From: Zantedeschia hybrid cultivar
Taxonomy: Eukaryota > Streptophyta > Magnoliopsida > Alismatales > Araceae
Assembly: GCA_030544215.1 (NCBI GenBank)
Contig: JARZZO010000012.1
Location: forward strand, 43,253,194 to 43,317,193
Reading direction: 5' to 3'
DNA: 64,000 nt
Below, one piece after another: positions 1 to 10,935 of the stretch. The notes below the pieces were generated by a model, which was not told where the DNA came from, ran no database searches, and was given only the letters and a program-made list of their open reading frames with translations. A program made the position numbers and the translations under genes. Each line of letters starts with the position of its first letter. Positions within the stretch are counted from its first letter, which is position 1.

Positions 1-963
1 TGCACGACGTCTTTCAACCCCCAGGAACCAGAGTTGCCATGAGCCCGAGGGCTCCCTTTTCAACCCAAACAACCCCAAAATCACCCAAAAACAGAGGAGA
101 AAGAGGGACAATACAATCCACAGGAAATCACATTTATAGCAAATCCCCCATATCATCAAAAGAGCACCTAAACATGCTCATTCTTCCCCCCCCAAAACCA
201 GAGATCCATAATCATGCTTGAACGGTAAAAACTTGGTTAAAACGCGATGCTGTGGGAACCGTCACCCTACCGGACACTTGAACGCCTCCAAGCTTCAAGC
301 CGTCCACCCGACTCGCCCCACGCCGCCGCCGGTACCGCCGTGGTCGTCCTTGCTCCACCGTGACGTCGGCCGCCGTCCGGAGAGTAGAACGCCGCAGTGG
401 AGATGGAGGTGGTAGTGGTAGGAACTAGGTAGAGGATGGAGTGGAGGGAGAGGTGAAATGGTGGGAGGAAAAGAGGGAGGCGGAGGAATCGCCGCCGAGT
501 TCGCCGGAGGGGAAGGAGAGAAAGAGAGAAGGAGAAAATGAGGGAAAGAAGGAGGGTTCGCGGGGTTAACCAGAGACTGGCTAAAACGCGTCGACATCCA
601 CGGACGTCTATCAGGTGATGTGACGGCCACTCTGACAAGTTTCTGAAACGCGTCGATCGAGGTAGACGCCGTTCAGCCGACATGTCAGGGCCGTACTCTG
701 ACACACCCAGAGTCGCAGTCTGAAAGGCGTCGTCCTACGTAGACGCCGTTCAGACGACTCGACAGGGCCGTACACTTCGCGGCCCAAAGCCAGCCCACGT
801 GGCACCCACATGGCAGAAGCTAAAACGCGTCTACAACGGTGGACGCCGTTTAAACCGCGTCGAGCGGGCTCGACGCGAAACAACACAGAGTTCCAGACCC
901 CACTAGGGCCAGAACTACAGGGTCCGACCCCGAAAACCGAATCCGAAAGCCTCAGTCCTTACA
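1..963 (-). mobile_element. Ty3/gypsy LTR, cut by window start
   Basis: This is the right part of a gypsy LTR lying in reverse orientation. It ends in CCTCAGTCCTTACA, the reverse complement of the TGTAAGGACTGAGG that opens the LTRs of the gypsy element at 17810-36226. It aligns with the right part of the complete minus-strand LTR at 2743-5307 and contains several GGCGTC/GACGCC inverted-repeat units. Copia integrase sequence resumes directly after it at 964, so it is an insertion into copia A. The left end is outside the window, so solo LTR versus full element and the TSD cannot be checked. Open frames across it are not conserved as proteins. Confidence 0.85.
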
Positions 964-2742
964 TATGTGGTCCCATGTCCACCCAAGCCAAAGGTGGCTT
1001 TTCATACTTCATCACGTTCACTGATGACTTCTCAAGATTCGGCGATGTGTACTTAATGAAGTACAAGTCAGAAGCATTTGAGAAGTTCAAGGAGTTCAAG
1101 AATGAGGTAGAGAAGCAATTAGGAAAGAGTATTAAAGCTCTTCTATCAGATCGAGGAGGAGAATACTTGAGTACTAATTTCACACAATTCTTAAAGGATA
1201 GTGGTATCCTTTCTCAGCTGAGCCCTCTATATACACTACAGATGAATGGTGTATCAGAAAGGAGGAATCGCACCTTGTTGGATATGGTGCGATCCATGAT
1301 GAGCTTTTCGGGATTACCAGTGTCCCTCTTGGGGTATGCTCTAGAGTCATCATACCAACAACAGAGTACCCAGCAAGTTTGTGGCCTCTACTCCATATGA
1401 GATATGGAAAGATAGGAAACCATAATTTAAACATGTTAAAGTCTAGAGTTGTCCTGCTCATGTAAAGAGACATGATCCAGAAAAGTTAGAATCACGAACT
1501 GATAAATGCAGGTTTGTGGGATATCCAAAGAAAACCTTTTGATACTATTTTTACCATCCTGTAGAACAAAAGGTATTTGTCGTCAGTAAAGCTGTCTTCC
1601 TGGAAGAGGAATACCTTCTCCAGGAGGACAGTAGGAGTAAAATAGTACTAGAAGAGGTTCAAGATTCCCAAACAGCTGCATTATCATCAAATGAGATATC
1701 AGTTCCTGAATCTGTTCAAGTGCACACACATGAGCCTCGTAGATCTAGTAGATTACCTAGACTACTCGAACGATATGTGGGACATATCGTTGAAGGTGAG
1801 TCTAAGGTTGAATATAATGAGAATGATGAGCCTAAAACCTACTAGGAGGCCATAGAAGGCCCCAAAGCCCGGAAATGGCGAGAAGCCATGAACTCAGAAA
1901 TCCAGTCCATGTACACCAACTAAGTTTGGAACTTGGAGGACTTGCCCGAAGGTATTGTACCCATCGGATACAAGTAGATCTTTAAGAGAAAGATCGGTGC
2001 TGATGGACGGATCGATACTTATAAGGCAAGGTTGGTAGCAAAGAGATATCGTCAAAGGTAAGGAATTGACTTGACGAGACTTTCTCATCAGTTGTCATGA
2101 TAAAGTCGATCAGAGTTCTACTCACCATAGTTGCACACTATGATTACGAGATATGGCAGATGGATGTGAAGACTGCCTTCCTCAACGATAACCTTGAGGA
2201 AAAGGTGTATATGATACAACCGGAAGGCTTCACATCTAAGGAATCTACAGATAAAGTGTGCAAGCTGCAGAGATCTATTTATGGACTGAAGCAAGCTTTC
2301 CGGAGCTGGAACATAAGATTTGACGAGGCTGTCAAGTCTTATGACTTCATTAAGAATAAAGATGAGCCTTGTGTGTACAAGAAGACCAGTGTAAGCGCAG
2401 TCACCTTCTTAGTTGTTTATGTGGATGACATACTACTCATTGGGAATGATGTAGCTATGATGTCATTAGTAAAGATCTGGCTGTCAAGAAACTTCTCCAT
2501 GAAGGATTTGAGAGAAGCATCCTACATATTGGGAATACGGATCTATAGAGATAGATCAAAGAGGATGCTTGGAATGACCAAATGTTTGTACATAGATACC
2601 ATAGTCAAAAGGTTTGGCATGAAAAATTCCAAGAGAGGTCTCATATCGGTGAGACATGGAATTAATCTCTCAAAGGAGCAGTCTCCTAAGACTCCTAATG
2701 AGAGGGCATTCATAGATATAATACCATATGCCTTAGCCATAG
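964..2742 (+). pseudogene. copia A pol: integrase and RT remnant
   Basis: The frame from 964 to about 1345 reads as the retroviral integrase core: an FTDDFSRF segment, LLSDRGGEYL, and the ERRNR segment. A frameshift near 1345 and in-frame stops follow, at the conserved YQEA, NQVW and CKWIF positions (about 1843, 1920 and 1975). RT is again readable from 2097, with QMDVKTAFLN and the catalytic YVDDILLIG segment. It breaks off at 2742, where a gypsy solo LTR is inserted. The product would be a replication polyprotein, but this copy cannot encode one. The stops fit C-to-T or G-to-A changes in Gln and Trp codons. Confidence 0.85.
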
Positions 2743-5307
2743 TGTAACGACCCGCCACCCTATAATCGGGGATCCGATTACTAAATGGGTACCGAATCAT
2801 TAATTTGGAACCAAACCAGGATCTAAGTAAGTCTGGGAAATAAATAATAAACTAAGCTAAACATTCACATCGCATTGAATTGAAATGAAAATGCAGGAAT
2901 TAAAAATTATTACAATGCGACTCGATACAACAAATAATTACATACTCCAACAGAAAGGAAATAACTAAACATACAGGCCAGAAATAAAATAACAACTACA
3001 TCGGGGCATACCCCGGAATAACCGCTGACGGCGCTCAACACACGGCCGCACTCTCCTCTCTAGGTCTGCTGGGAGTCCTCATCTGAAAACCACAGGGGTG
3101 AGTCTCAAAGGCAAGACTCAGTAGGGATCCTCCGATCCCCACTGCCCACGCACACACCTACAAGTGCAAAATACAGCTGACGGTAAAGTAACAAGCACAG
3201 AAGTAAGTACACTACTCCTATATCTCGATATGAACCATGTGCATTCGAAATATAACATGCATAATTCTAGAATCATTCTATCAAGGAGCCAACAACTCAC
3301 GTCTCGGCTTAGCACTGACCGAAGGTGTCTCGGCTTAGCACTGACCGAAGGTGTCTCGGCTACACAACTGAGAGAAGGAAACACCGATCACACAACCGAA
3401 GGTAGGAAACACCGACCACACAACCGAAGGTAGGAAACACCGACCACACAACCGAAGGTAGGAAACACCGACCACACAACCGAGGGTAGGAAACACCGAC
3501 CACACAACCGAAGGTAGGAAACACCGACCCGCTGAGACCAAACAGTAAACCCTCGGATAGCATGCTAGCTACTCCGGCCCAACTGGCTCAGGTGGTTACT
3601 CCTTCCCTCAGCATGAGTGACTCTCCGAATGTACCACTCCGACACCGGTACTAGCTGACCCCGGGGTTCACCAGGTGACCCTCTCTCACTAGGCGTCACC
3701 CCGCCCACGCCCCCACCGGCGCTGTGCTCACGCCCCCACCAGTACAGGGTGATAAAGCGCTACAATGTCACTCAAGGTCCACAGTAACACAAAACACCAA
3801 AACCCGGCACAGTACGATCCGGTCACGTGAAAAGCCCACGATCGCACGACACACCACGCGGTGCCATCCGGTCATGAAGAATCCATCATTGTCGAGTGCA
3901 TCAAAACATGCATTAACCAACTATCTAGCAGTATGAACACGTTTTACTGGCAGGAATTAGTGAGGTTCTGTCTCGAATCGCGTCGCCTCAGGCCGACGCC
4001 ATTCAAGCTCCATGTACAGGTTCATGTAAAACAGTCTTCTGGCCGAAGGGGTCTCGGCCAGGCGATTTCTGTCTAAAAGGCGTCGTGATGGTCCGACGCC
4101 CTTCAAAAAGGCGTCGTCCATGCACGTCGTCTTTCAACCAGCCCGAAGGGGCCTCAGCCCGAAGGGGTCTCGGCCCGCTATCCGAAGACAAGCCAACGCC
4201 CAGGAACCCAAAATCTGCCATGGGCCCGAGGGCTCCCTTTCAACCCATAAAACCCCAAGGTTACTTAAAAACAGAGGAGAAAGAGGGGCAATACAATCCA
4301 TAGGAAAATCACCTTCATAGCAAATCCCCCATATCATCAAAAGAGCACCTAAACATGCTCATTCTTCCCCCCCCAAAACCAGAGATCCATAATCATGCTT
4401 GAACGGTAAAAACTTGGTTAAAACGCGATGCTGTGGGAACCGTCACCCTACCGGACACTTGAACGCCTCCGAGCTTCAAGCCGTCCACCCGACTCGCCCC
4501 ACGCCGCCGCCGGTACCGCCGTGGTCGTCCTTGCTCCACCGTGACATCGGCCGCCGTCCGGAGAGTAGAACGCCGCAGTGGAGATGGAGGTGGCAGTGGT
4601 AGGAGCTAGGTAGAGGATGGAGTGGAGGGAGAGGTGAAATGGTGGGAGGAAAAGAGGGAGGCGGAGGAATCGCCGCTGAGATCGCCGGAGGGGAAGGAGA
4701 GAAAGAGAGAAGGAGAAAAAATGAGGAAAGAAAGAGGGCTCGCGGGGTTTAACCAGGCTAACACGCATCGACCGAGGCAGACGCGGTCCAGCCGACACGT
4801 CAGGTGATGTGACGGCCGCAAGGACAAATTTCTGAAACGCGTCGACCGAGGCACGCCGTTCAGCCGATACGTCAGGGCCGCACTCTGACACGACAGTGCC
4901 GTACGCTACGCGGCCCAAAGCCAGCCCACGTGGCACCCTCGAGTCGCCGATCATCCCGAGTCGGTCTCGGCCGCCGACATCGGACTCCTCCCACTGGTCT
5001 CGACGCCGAGCGCCGGCTGCCTCTCAGTCCGAAGGAAATCCGGTTTCGCACCGCCTGAAGGGGTCTCGGCCCTGCTTCCGAAGACAAGCCAACGCCCAAC
5101 CGAGCCACCCTCGGCCTCGGGCCATCGGCTTCGCCTCCTTCGCCATCCGGATCCCCGTCGGGCCTCGTCACCGATCCGACCCAGCCTCGGATCCAAACTT
5201 AGGGTTCCAGCTTCGGAATCCGGTCGTGATAGATCCAGTCTACATCACGTAGCCAGAACTACAGGGTCCGACCCCGAAAACCGGATCCGAAGGTCTCGAT
5301 CCTTACA
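2743..5307 (-). mobile_element. Ty3/gypsy solo LTR inside copia A, TSD CATAG
   Basis: The element starts TGTAACGACCCGCC and ends CGATCCTTACA on the plus strand, so the LTR itself reads on the minus strand. CATAG lies immediately on both sides (2738-2742 and 5308-5312). Removing the LTR and one CATAG rejoins the copia RT reading. No gag or pol is enclosed, so it is a solo LTR left by LTR-LTR recombination. At 2565 bp it is longer than the roughly 2.2 kb LTRs of element G and belongs to a related subfamily. A stretch at about 4938-5248 has no counterpart in the LTR at 1-963. Confidence 0.95.
3301..3534. repeat. 26-bp and 28-bp tandem repeats in gypsy LTR
   Basis: Two adjacent tandem arrays are visible. 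First, about two copies of a 26-bp unit containing GTCTCGGCTTAGCACTGACC. Then five to six nearly identical copies of a 28-bp unit containing GGAAACACCGACCACACAAC, from about 3376 to 3530. The copies differ by single bases, which points to recent slippage or unequal exchange. The corresponding part of the element G LTRs, around the GGTCGGTGTTTC-like segment, carries only one unit, so the expansion is specific to this LTR. Confidence 0.9.
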
Positions 5308-5985
5308 CATAGGATCTATTATGTATGCCATGCTATGTACACGGCCTGATGGTGCATTTGCTCTAAGTGTTACAAGCAGATTTTAGGCTAATCCAGGTGA
5401 AGAGTACTAGAAAGCGGTGAAATGTATCCTTAAGTACTTGAGAAGAACTAAGGATATGTTTCTTGTCTATGGAGGAGGTGATTTGAAACTGCGAGGCTTT
5501 ACTGACTCGAGTTTTCAGTCAGATCCAGATGACAGCAAGTCTACATCTGGATTCGTGTTTACTTTGAACGGAGGAACAATATGCTAGAAGAGTTCCAAGC
5601 AAGTGACCACTATAGATTCTACGACTGAAGCTGAGTACATCGCTGTAGCTAAAGCCGCCAACGAAGTAGTGTGGTTGAAGAAATTCATCACCGACCTCGG
5701 CGTAGTTCCCAGTATCTCTGAACCTGTTCTACTGTTGTGCGACAACAATGGAGCAATTGCGCAAGCGAAAGAGCCACGGTCTCATTAGAAATCGAAGCAT
5801 ATTCTGAGGAGCTTTCATCTTATCAGAGGGATCATATCCAGAGGGGATGTAGTAGTGGAAAGAGTTCTATCCGTCGACAATGTAGCAGATCCACTGACAA
5901 AACTATTGGCTCAAATTGTGTTTGAGCGTCACCTAGAGTCTATAGGCTTACTGTATAAAGGTGATTGGCTTTAGTCCAAGTGAGA
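5308..5985 (+). pseudogene. copia A pol: RT end and RNase H remnant
   Basis: This continues the pol frame broken at 2742, beginning with the GSIMYAMLCTRPD-like stretch of the RT/RNase H connection. The RNase H core is recognisable as DSTTEAEYIAVAKAANEVVW, then LLCDNNGAIAQAKEP and the C-terminal DPLTK-like segment in shifted frames up to the 3' LTR. Stops at the CWKS position (about 5585) and near 5788 break it. The conserved acidic residues of the TEAEY and CDNNGA segments are present. It is a dead copy. Confidence 0.8.
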
Positions 5986-5988
5986 GAT

Positions 5989-7476
5989 TGTTAGTCTTAG
6001 GTGGCCTACAAGTCAATCTGACTATGTAAATCTCGTTCATTTATTAATATAATAGCATAATATTCATTGTGTGTAAATCGTATTAATTATCATCTCATAA
6101 TGAAGTCCGTGAATATGTGTGATAATGATCAGATTATGATGAGATCATACTAATGAGACTGATCACTTAAACACACATATTCTTAATCGTTCCTAGTCGG
6201 AGTATATCCGAGAAGGACATCGGATATCTGGTTAGGCTAATAGAGATTACTCCTGCTCATATGATGAGGGTGACTGATCTCATAAGTCACTTGTGTGCAG
6301 ACATTAAGGCGAATCTGTAGGTGAGATGGTATTATACCTCACTGTCAACCAGCTTGATTCTATTGTCGCAATTGCGTGGATGGTCCTCGGACCTGAGACA
6401 CTAAGGACACCTTGTCGGTGGACTTCTGTGCTTTGACCTCGGTTTATGAATCTCAAACCACGGGATTCTAAATAGCCAAGGATTGGGTACAGCGGAATAC
6501 CGTCAAAGGGAATTGTGTGTCAATAAGGAATCATTCGCTCTCGGTACTTAGAGAGAGAATGCTCTAGGAAGGGTGCGCGAAAGTCCCTGGCCAAGGCGGA
6601 TGATAGTATCGAGACAGGAGTTTTCTAATATTCATCAGCGACATCCAATCCAAGTGAGTCGACCGGTTAGGGTTTGACAGCAAGCCATACCCTGAGTTGA
6701 CTCAAGAGCATTGTACGAATGAAAGATTATATCCACGTGGTAACTGTCGGCAGAAAGGTTCCAAGAGTGGGTTACTTAACCCCGATACCTTCCGGGTTCA
6801 CCCGGTGTTGCTTGGCACCCAATGTGATCGGAGGCCCGATCAAATTAGATGTGCGACATTGATTCGGTTGATTAATTAATTAATAAAGAGTTATTAATTG
6901 ATTAATAAAGCCAATAAGGAGTTACTTGGCTTATTAGGCTATTAACCGCACTGGTAATTGGCCGTAGAGGGTCACACGCAATGATTCTCAAGACGATGGA
7001 TAAATAACTGGGTTTTATATAAACTGGAGTTTTTATGAAAAACCGCGCGGTTAGTATATAATATTGCGAACGAGCTGAGCAGGCTAAGCTGCTGCTAACC
7101 CTAGCCGCCCCCTCCTCTCTTACTCTCTCTCTCTAGCACCCCAGGTTAGATCCGGATCCTCGGATCTGCTCCGCTGCTTCTCCGACTCCCATTCGAAGGG
7201 AAATCGTCCGCGCGTTGTAGCGATCGTTGCGGCGACCGGCGGAGGTTTCGTGGCTGCGAAGAACGAGGAACGTGAGGATATCTATCGCGAGGAGGATCGC
7301 GTGGACTCCGCTAGAGGCCAGACGCTTGCACGGCTTGCAGTGTCGCAACGACAGAACGATGTCGCACCGAGGATATTCGATAATCTAGTTTTCTAATTTT
7401 TTGAAATGGGAACGGATCTCCGTTTTATTTTTATTTCTGCTGCGCGGGAGATCCGGAGAAACCCGAGAATCCAACA
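5989..7476 (+). repeat. 3' LTR of copia A
   Basis: The LTR opens TGTTAGTCTTAGGTGGCC after a purine-rich stretch (AGTGAGAGAT, a degraded polypurine tract) and closes ACCCGAGAATCCAACA. Length is 1488 bp. A TATATAAA box lies at 7016-7023, in the position expected at the U3/R boundary, ahead of a pyrimidine-rich stretch. The same ends recur in the copia LTRs at 13688-15252 (reversed), 16498-16844, 46447-47978 and 54388-55958. The LTR is directly followed by copia B sequence. Confidence 0.9.
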
Positions 7477-7532
7477 TGAATGAGCTTACAAAGTCATACT
7501 GGCTTGAAGACCACCTAAGACTCGCAATCTCT
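7477..7532 (-). repeat. copia B 3' LTR, truncated start
   Basis: The reverse complement carries the first roughly 55 bp of a copia LTR (TCTTAGGTGGTC, then the CTTTGTAAGCTCATTCA-like segment), preceded by the purine-rich AAGTGAGAGATTG. The first LTR bases are changed to CGAG. The rest of the LTR is absent because copia A begins at the boundary. Confidence 0.75.
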
Positions 7533-7539
7533 CACTTGG

Positions 7540-9730
7540 ACTAAAGCCAATCACCTTTATACGGTAAGCCTATAGACTCTAGGTGACGCTCAAACACAAT
7601 TTGAGACAACGGCTTTGTCAATGGATCTGCTACATTGTTGACAGATGGAACTCTTTCCACCATTACATCTCCTCTGGATATGATCTCTCTGATAAGATGA
7701 AAGCGCCTCAGAATATGCTTTGATTTCTAATGAGACCGCGGCTCTTTCGCTTGTGCAATAGCTCCATTGTTGTCGCATAACTGTGGAATAGGTTCAGAGA
7801 TGCTGGGAACTACGCCGAGGTCAGGGATGAATTTCTTCAACCACACTGCTTCCTTGGCGGCTTCAGCTACAGTGATGTACTCAGCTTCAGTCGTTGAATC
7901 TGCCATAGTTGCTTACTTGGAACACTTCCAGCACACTGCGCCTCCATTCAAAGTAAACACAAATGTAGACGTAGACTTGTTGTCATCTGAATCTGACTGG
8001 AAACTCGAGTTAGTAAAGCCTCGCAGTTTCAAGTCACCTCCTCCATAGAAAAGAAACATATCCTTAGTTCTTCTCAAGTACTTAATGATACATTTCACTG
8101 CTTTCCAGTGCTCTTCGCCTGGATCAACCTGAAATCTGCTCGTAACACTTAGAGCAAATGCAACATCAGGCCGTGTACATAGCATGGCATACATAATAGA
8201 TCCTATGACTGAGGCATAGGGTATTCTATCCATGAATGCCCTCTCATTAGGAGTCTTAGGAGACTGCTCCTTTGAGAGATTAATTCCATGTCTCATCGGT
8301 ATGAGACCTCTCTTGGAATTTTCCATGTCAAACCTTTTGACTATGGTATCTATGTACAAGGATTGGGTCATTCCAAGCATCCTCTTTGATTTATCTCTAT
8401 AGATCCGTATTCCTAATACGTAGGATGCTTCTCCCAAATCCTTCATGGAGAAGTTTTTCAACAGCCAAATCTTTACTGATGACATCATAGCTACATCATT
8501 CCTAATGAGTAGTATGTCATCTACGTAAAGAACTAAAAAGGTGACTGCGCTCCCACTGGTCTTCTTGTACACACAAGGCTCATCTTCATTCTTAATGAAG
8601 TCATAAGACTTGACAGCCTCGTCAAATCTTATGTTCCAGCTCTGAGAAGTTTGCTTCAGTCTATAAATGGACTTCTGAAGCTTGCACACTTCTTCCTCTC
8701 GGTTACCATTGAGGAAGGCAGTCTTCACATCCATCTGCCAGATCTCGTAATCGTAGTATGCAGCTATGGCGAGTAGAACTGTGATCGACTTTATCATGGC
8801 AACTGGTGAGAAAGTCTCGTCATAGTCAATTCCTTGCCTTTGACGATATCCCTTTGCCACAAATCTTGCCTTATAAGTGTCGATCCGTCCATCAGCACCG
8901 ATCTTTCTCTTAAAGATCCACTTGCATCCGATGGGTACAATACCCTCGGGCAAGTCCTCTAAGTTCCAAACTTGGTTGGTGTACATGTACTGGATTTCTG
9001 AGTTCATGGCTTCTCGCCATTTCCTTGCTTTTGGGCCTTCTATGGCTTCTTGGTAGGTTTTAGGATCATCATCCTCATTATATTCAACCTTAGACTCACC
9101 TTCTGCGATATGTCCCACATATCGTTCGAGTAGTCTAGGTAATCTACCAGATCTATGAGGCTCATCTGTGTGTACCTGAACAGATTCAGGAACTGATATC
9201 CCATCTGATGATAATGCAGTTGTTTGGGGTTCTCGAACCTCTTCCAGTACTATTTTACTCCCACTGTCCTCCTGGAGAAGATATTCCTCTTCCAGGAAGA
9301 CAGCTTTCCTAGCGACAAACAACGTTTGCTCACCAGGATGGTAAAAATAGTATCCAAATGTTTCCTTTGGATATCCCCCAAACCTACTTTATCAGTTTGT
9401 GATTCCACCTTGTCTGGATCATACCTCTTTACATGAGCAGGATAACCCCAGACTTTAACATGTTTAACTTCTAGTTTCTTGTCTTCCTATATCTCATATG
9501 GAGTAGAGGCTAAAGACTTGCTAAGTACTCTGTTTAGTAGGTATGTTGCTGACTTTATAGCATACCCGTAGAGGGACATTGGTAATCACGAAAAGCTCAT
9601 CATGGATCGCACCATGTCTAACAAGGTGCGATTCCACCTTTTAGAGACACCATTCATCTGTGGTGTATATGGAGGGGTCAGTTGAGAAAGGATACCATTA
9701 TTCTTTAAGAATTGTGTGAAATTAATACTC
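7540..9730 (-). pseudogene. copia B pol: integrase C-terminus, RT, RNase H
   Basis: The longest open copia frame in the window is 9322-7913 (469 codons). It carries the KTYQEAIEGP linker, the CKWIFKRKIG RT start, ARFVAKGYRQRQGIDY, QMDVKTAFLN, the catalytic LYVDDILLI segment, and the start of RNase H up to WKCSK, where a TAA interrupts at a position that is Gln in related copies. The RNase H continuation is readable to about 7540 as TTEAEYI, CDNNGAIAQAKEP and DPLTK segments in broken frames. Upstream, 9323-9730 holds frameshifted integrase C-terminal sequence. RT looks nearly whole, but the polyprotein is interrupted. Confidence 0.88.
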
Positions 9731-9734
9731 AAGT

Positions 9735-10539
9735 ACTCTCCTCCTCGATTTGATCAAAGAGCTTTAATACTCATTCCTAACTGCTTCTCTACCTCATTCT
9801 TGAACTCCTTGAACTTCTCAAATGCTTTCGACTTTTACTTCATTAAGTACATATAGCCGAAACTTGAGAAGTCGTCGGTGAACGTGATGAAGTACGAAAA
9901 GCCACCTTTAACTTGGGTGGATATGGGACCACACACATCTGAATGTATTAATCCCAGAATGTCCTTGACACATTTTCCATGTCCAGTAAATGGAGATTTT
10001 GCCATTTTTCCTGTAAGGCAGGTTTCACATGTTGCAAACGATTCATAATCGAATGCTGTTAAATAACCATGCTTATGTAACCTTTGCAACCTGCTTTTAC
10101 CAATATGCCCAAGTCTACAATGCCACATGTAGGCTTGGTTCACACAATTCTTGTTCTTCTTAAAATAATTATCAATATGAAGATTGTAATAAGAAACATC
10201 TAAGAGATATAGTCCATTGACTAAAGATGCCGAAGCTATCGATTTATTACCATAATAAATCGAACAACTTCTATTTTTAATAGACAACCTATATCTTATC
10301 TTATCCAAACAAGATACTGATATGATGTTCTTTATTATGTTAGGAACATAATAACAATCTTCTAATGATAAAGTGTCTCCCGATAGAAGCTTGAGGTTTG
10401 CTGTCCCAACAGTAACTGCCACAACTTTTGCGCCGTTTCCTAGCCTCAGTTCCACCTCGCCTTTTCTCAGCTTACACTTACTTATCAGCATCTGCACATT
10501 ATGGCAGATGTGAGAAGCACATCTAGTATCTAATACCAA
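9735..10539 (-). pseudogene. copia B protease, zinc-finger and integrase start
   Basis: The frame 10539-9835 contains, in order: the aspartic protease active-site segment VLDTRCASHIC; the GAG-pre-integrase zinc finger (WHCRLGHIGKSRL with a downstream CETCLTGKM); and the integrase core start (SDVCGPISTQ, FTDDFS). In the protease the family DTG/DSG triad reads DTR, so the active-site glycine is lost. The frame stops at 9835 and integrase continues beyond in broken frames. The product is a dead polyprotein segment. Confidence 0.85.
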
Positions 10540-10935
10540 GATGTGGAATCTCTAATTGACAAGTTGATATCTATCATATAGATATCTAAAGCTTCATATA
10601 GCTTCACCTTTCCATGAGCTTTATCGCTGAGGAACTCCTTGCAGTTCCTCTTCCAGTGACCATTCTGCTTACAATAGAAGAAGTCACCTTTTACTACTCT
10701 TTTGTCTTTGTCCTTCGATCTTTTATCGTTAGCTATCATCTCTGCGTCAAGGGCATCCAATGCTGGTTCAGCAGGAGGATAAGCTCCAAGGACATAGTCA
10801 ATGTGCTCAGATCTGAAGACATTCTTCAGGTTTCTGAATCAATCCGAGTAGTTCGGGCTAGTCAAACGTTTGGCATCAAGTATGCTACGGAGTGGTTTAT
10901 TCGACGACATAATTCTCTACAGGAGATGAATAAAA
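10540..10935 (-). pseudogene. copia B gag, internally deleted
   Basis: Gag begins with an ATG in the ATGTCGTCG context (about 10906-10908) and reads into an ILDAKRLTSPNY segment homologous to the gag start of copia F. A TGA sits at a position that is Trp or Leu in relatives. After PAEPALDA the frame passes directly to a basic linker and the zinc knuckle FYCKQNGHWKRNC (about 10690). The UBN2-type middle of gag, some 500 bp long in copia F (about 58080-58560), is missing. The first knuckle cysteine is replaced by phenylalanine. Confidence 0.75.

Larger units (their letters stand above)
964..7476 (+). mobile_element. Ty1/copia element A, 5' end outside window
   Basis: A plus-strand copia element is represented by pol from the integrase core onward and a complete 3' LTR. 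It is interrupted by gypsy LTRs at 1-963 and 2743-5307. Its right edge abuts the truncated LTR of minus-strand copia B at 7477, so A appears to have inserted into the 3' LTR of B. The pol order integrase, RT, RNase H is the copia order. Lineage assignment (Angela-like, from the RNase H segment) is tentative. Confidence 0.85.

Noticed and set aside
267..704. Long minus-strand open frame rich in Ser, Pro, Leu and Arg
   Set aside because: It lies in a gypsy LTR. The same frame recurs in homologous LTRs (for example 4448-4954) only because the DNA is repeated, and it has no known domain. The composition follows the GA/CT-rich DNA.
3301..3534. CRISPR-like appearance of regularly spaced repeats
   Set aside because: Units are head-to-tail with no variable spacers, inside a plant LTR. 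This is a minisatellite.
4896..5252. 118-codon plus-strand frame in a solo LTR
   Set aside because: Compositionally driven by GC-rich DNA, absent from sister LTRs, no recognisable motif.
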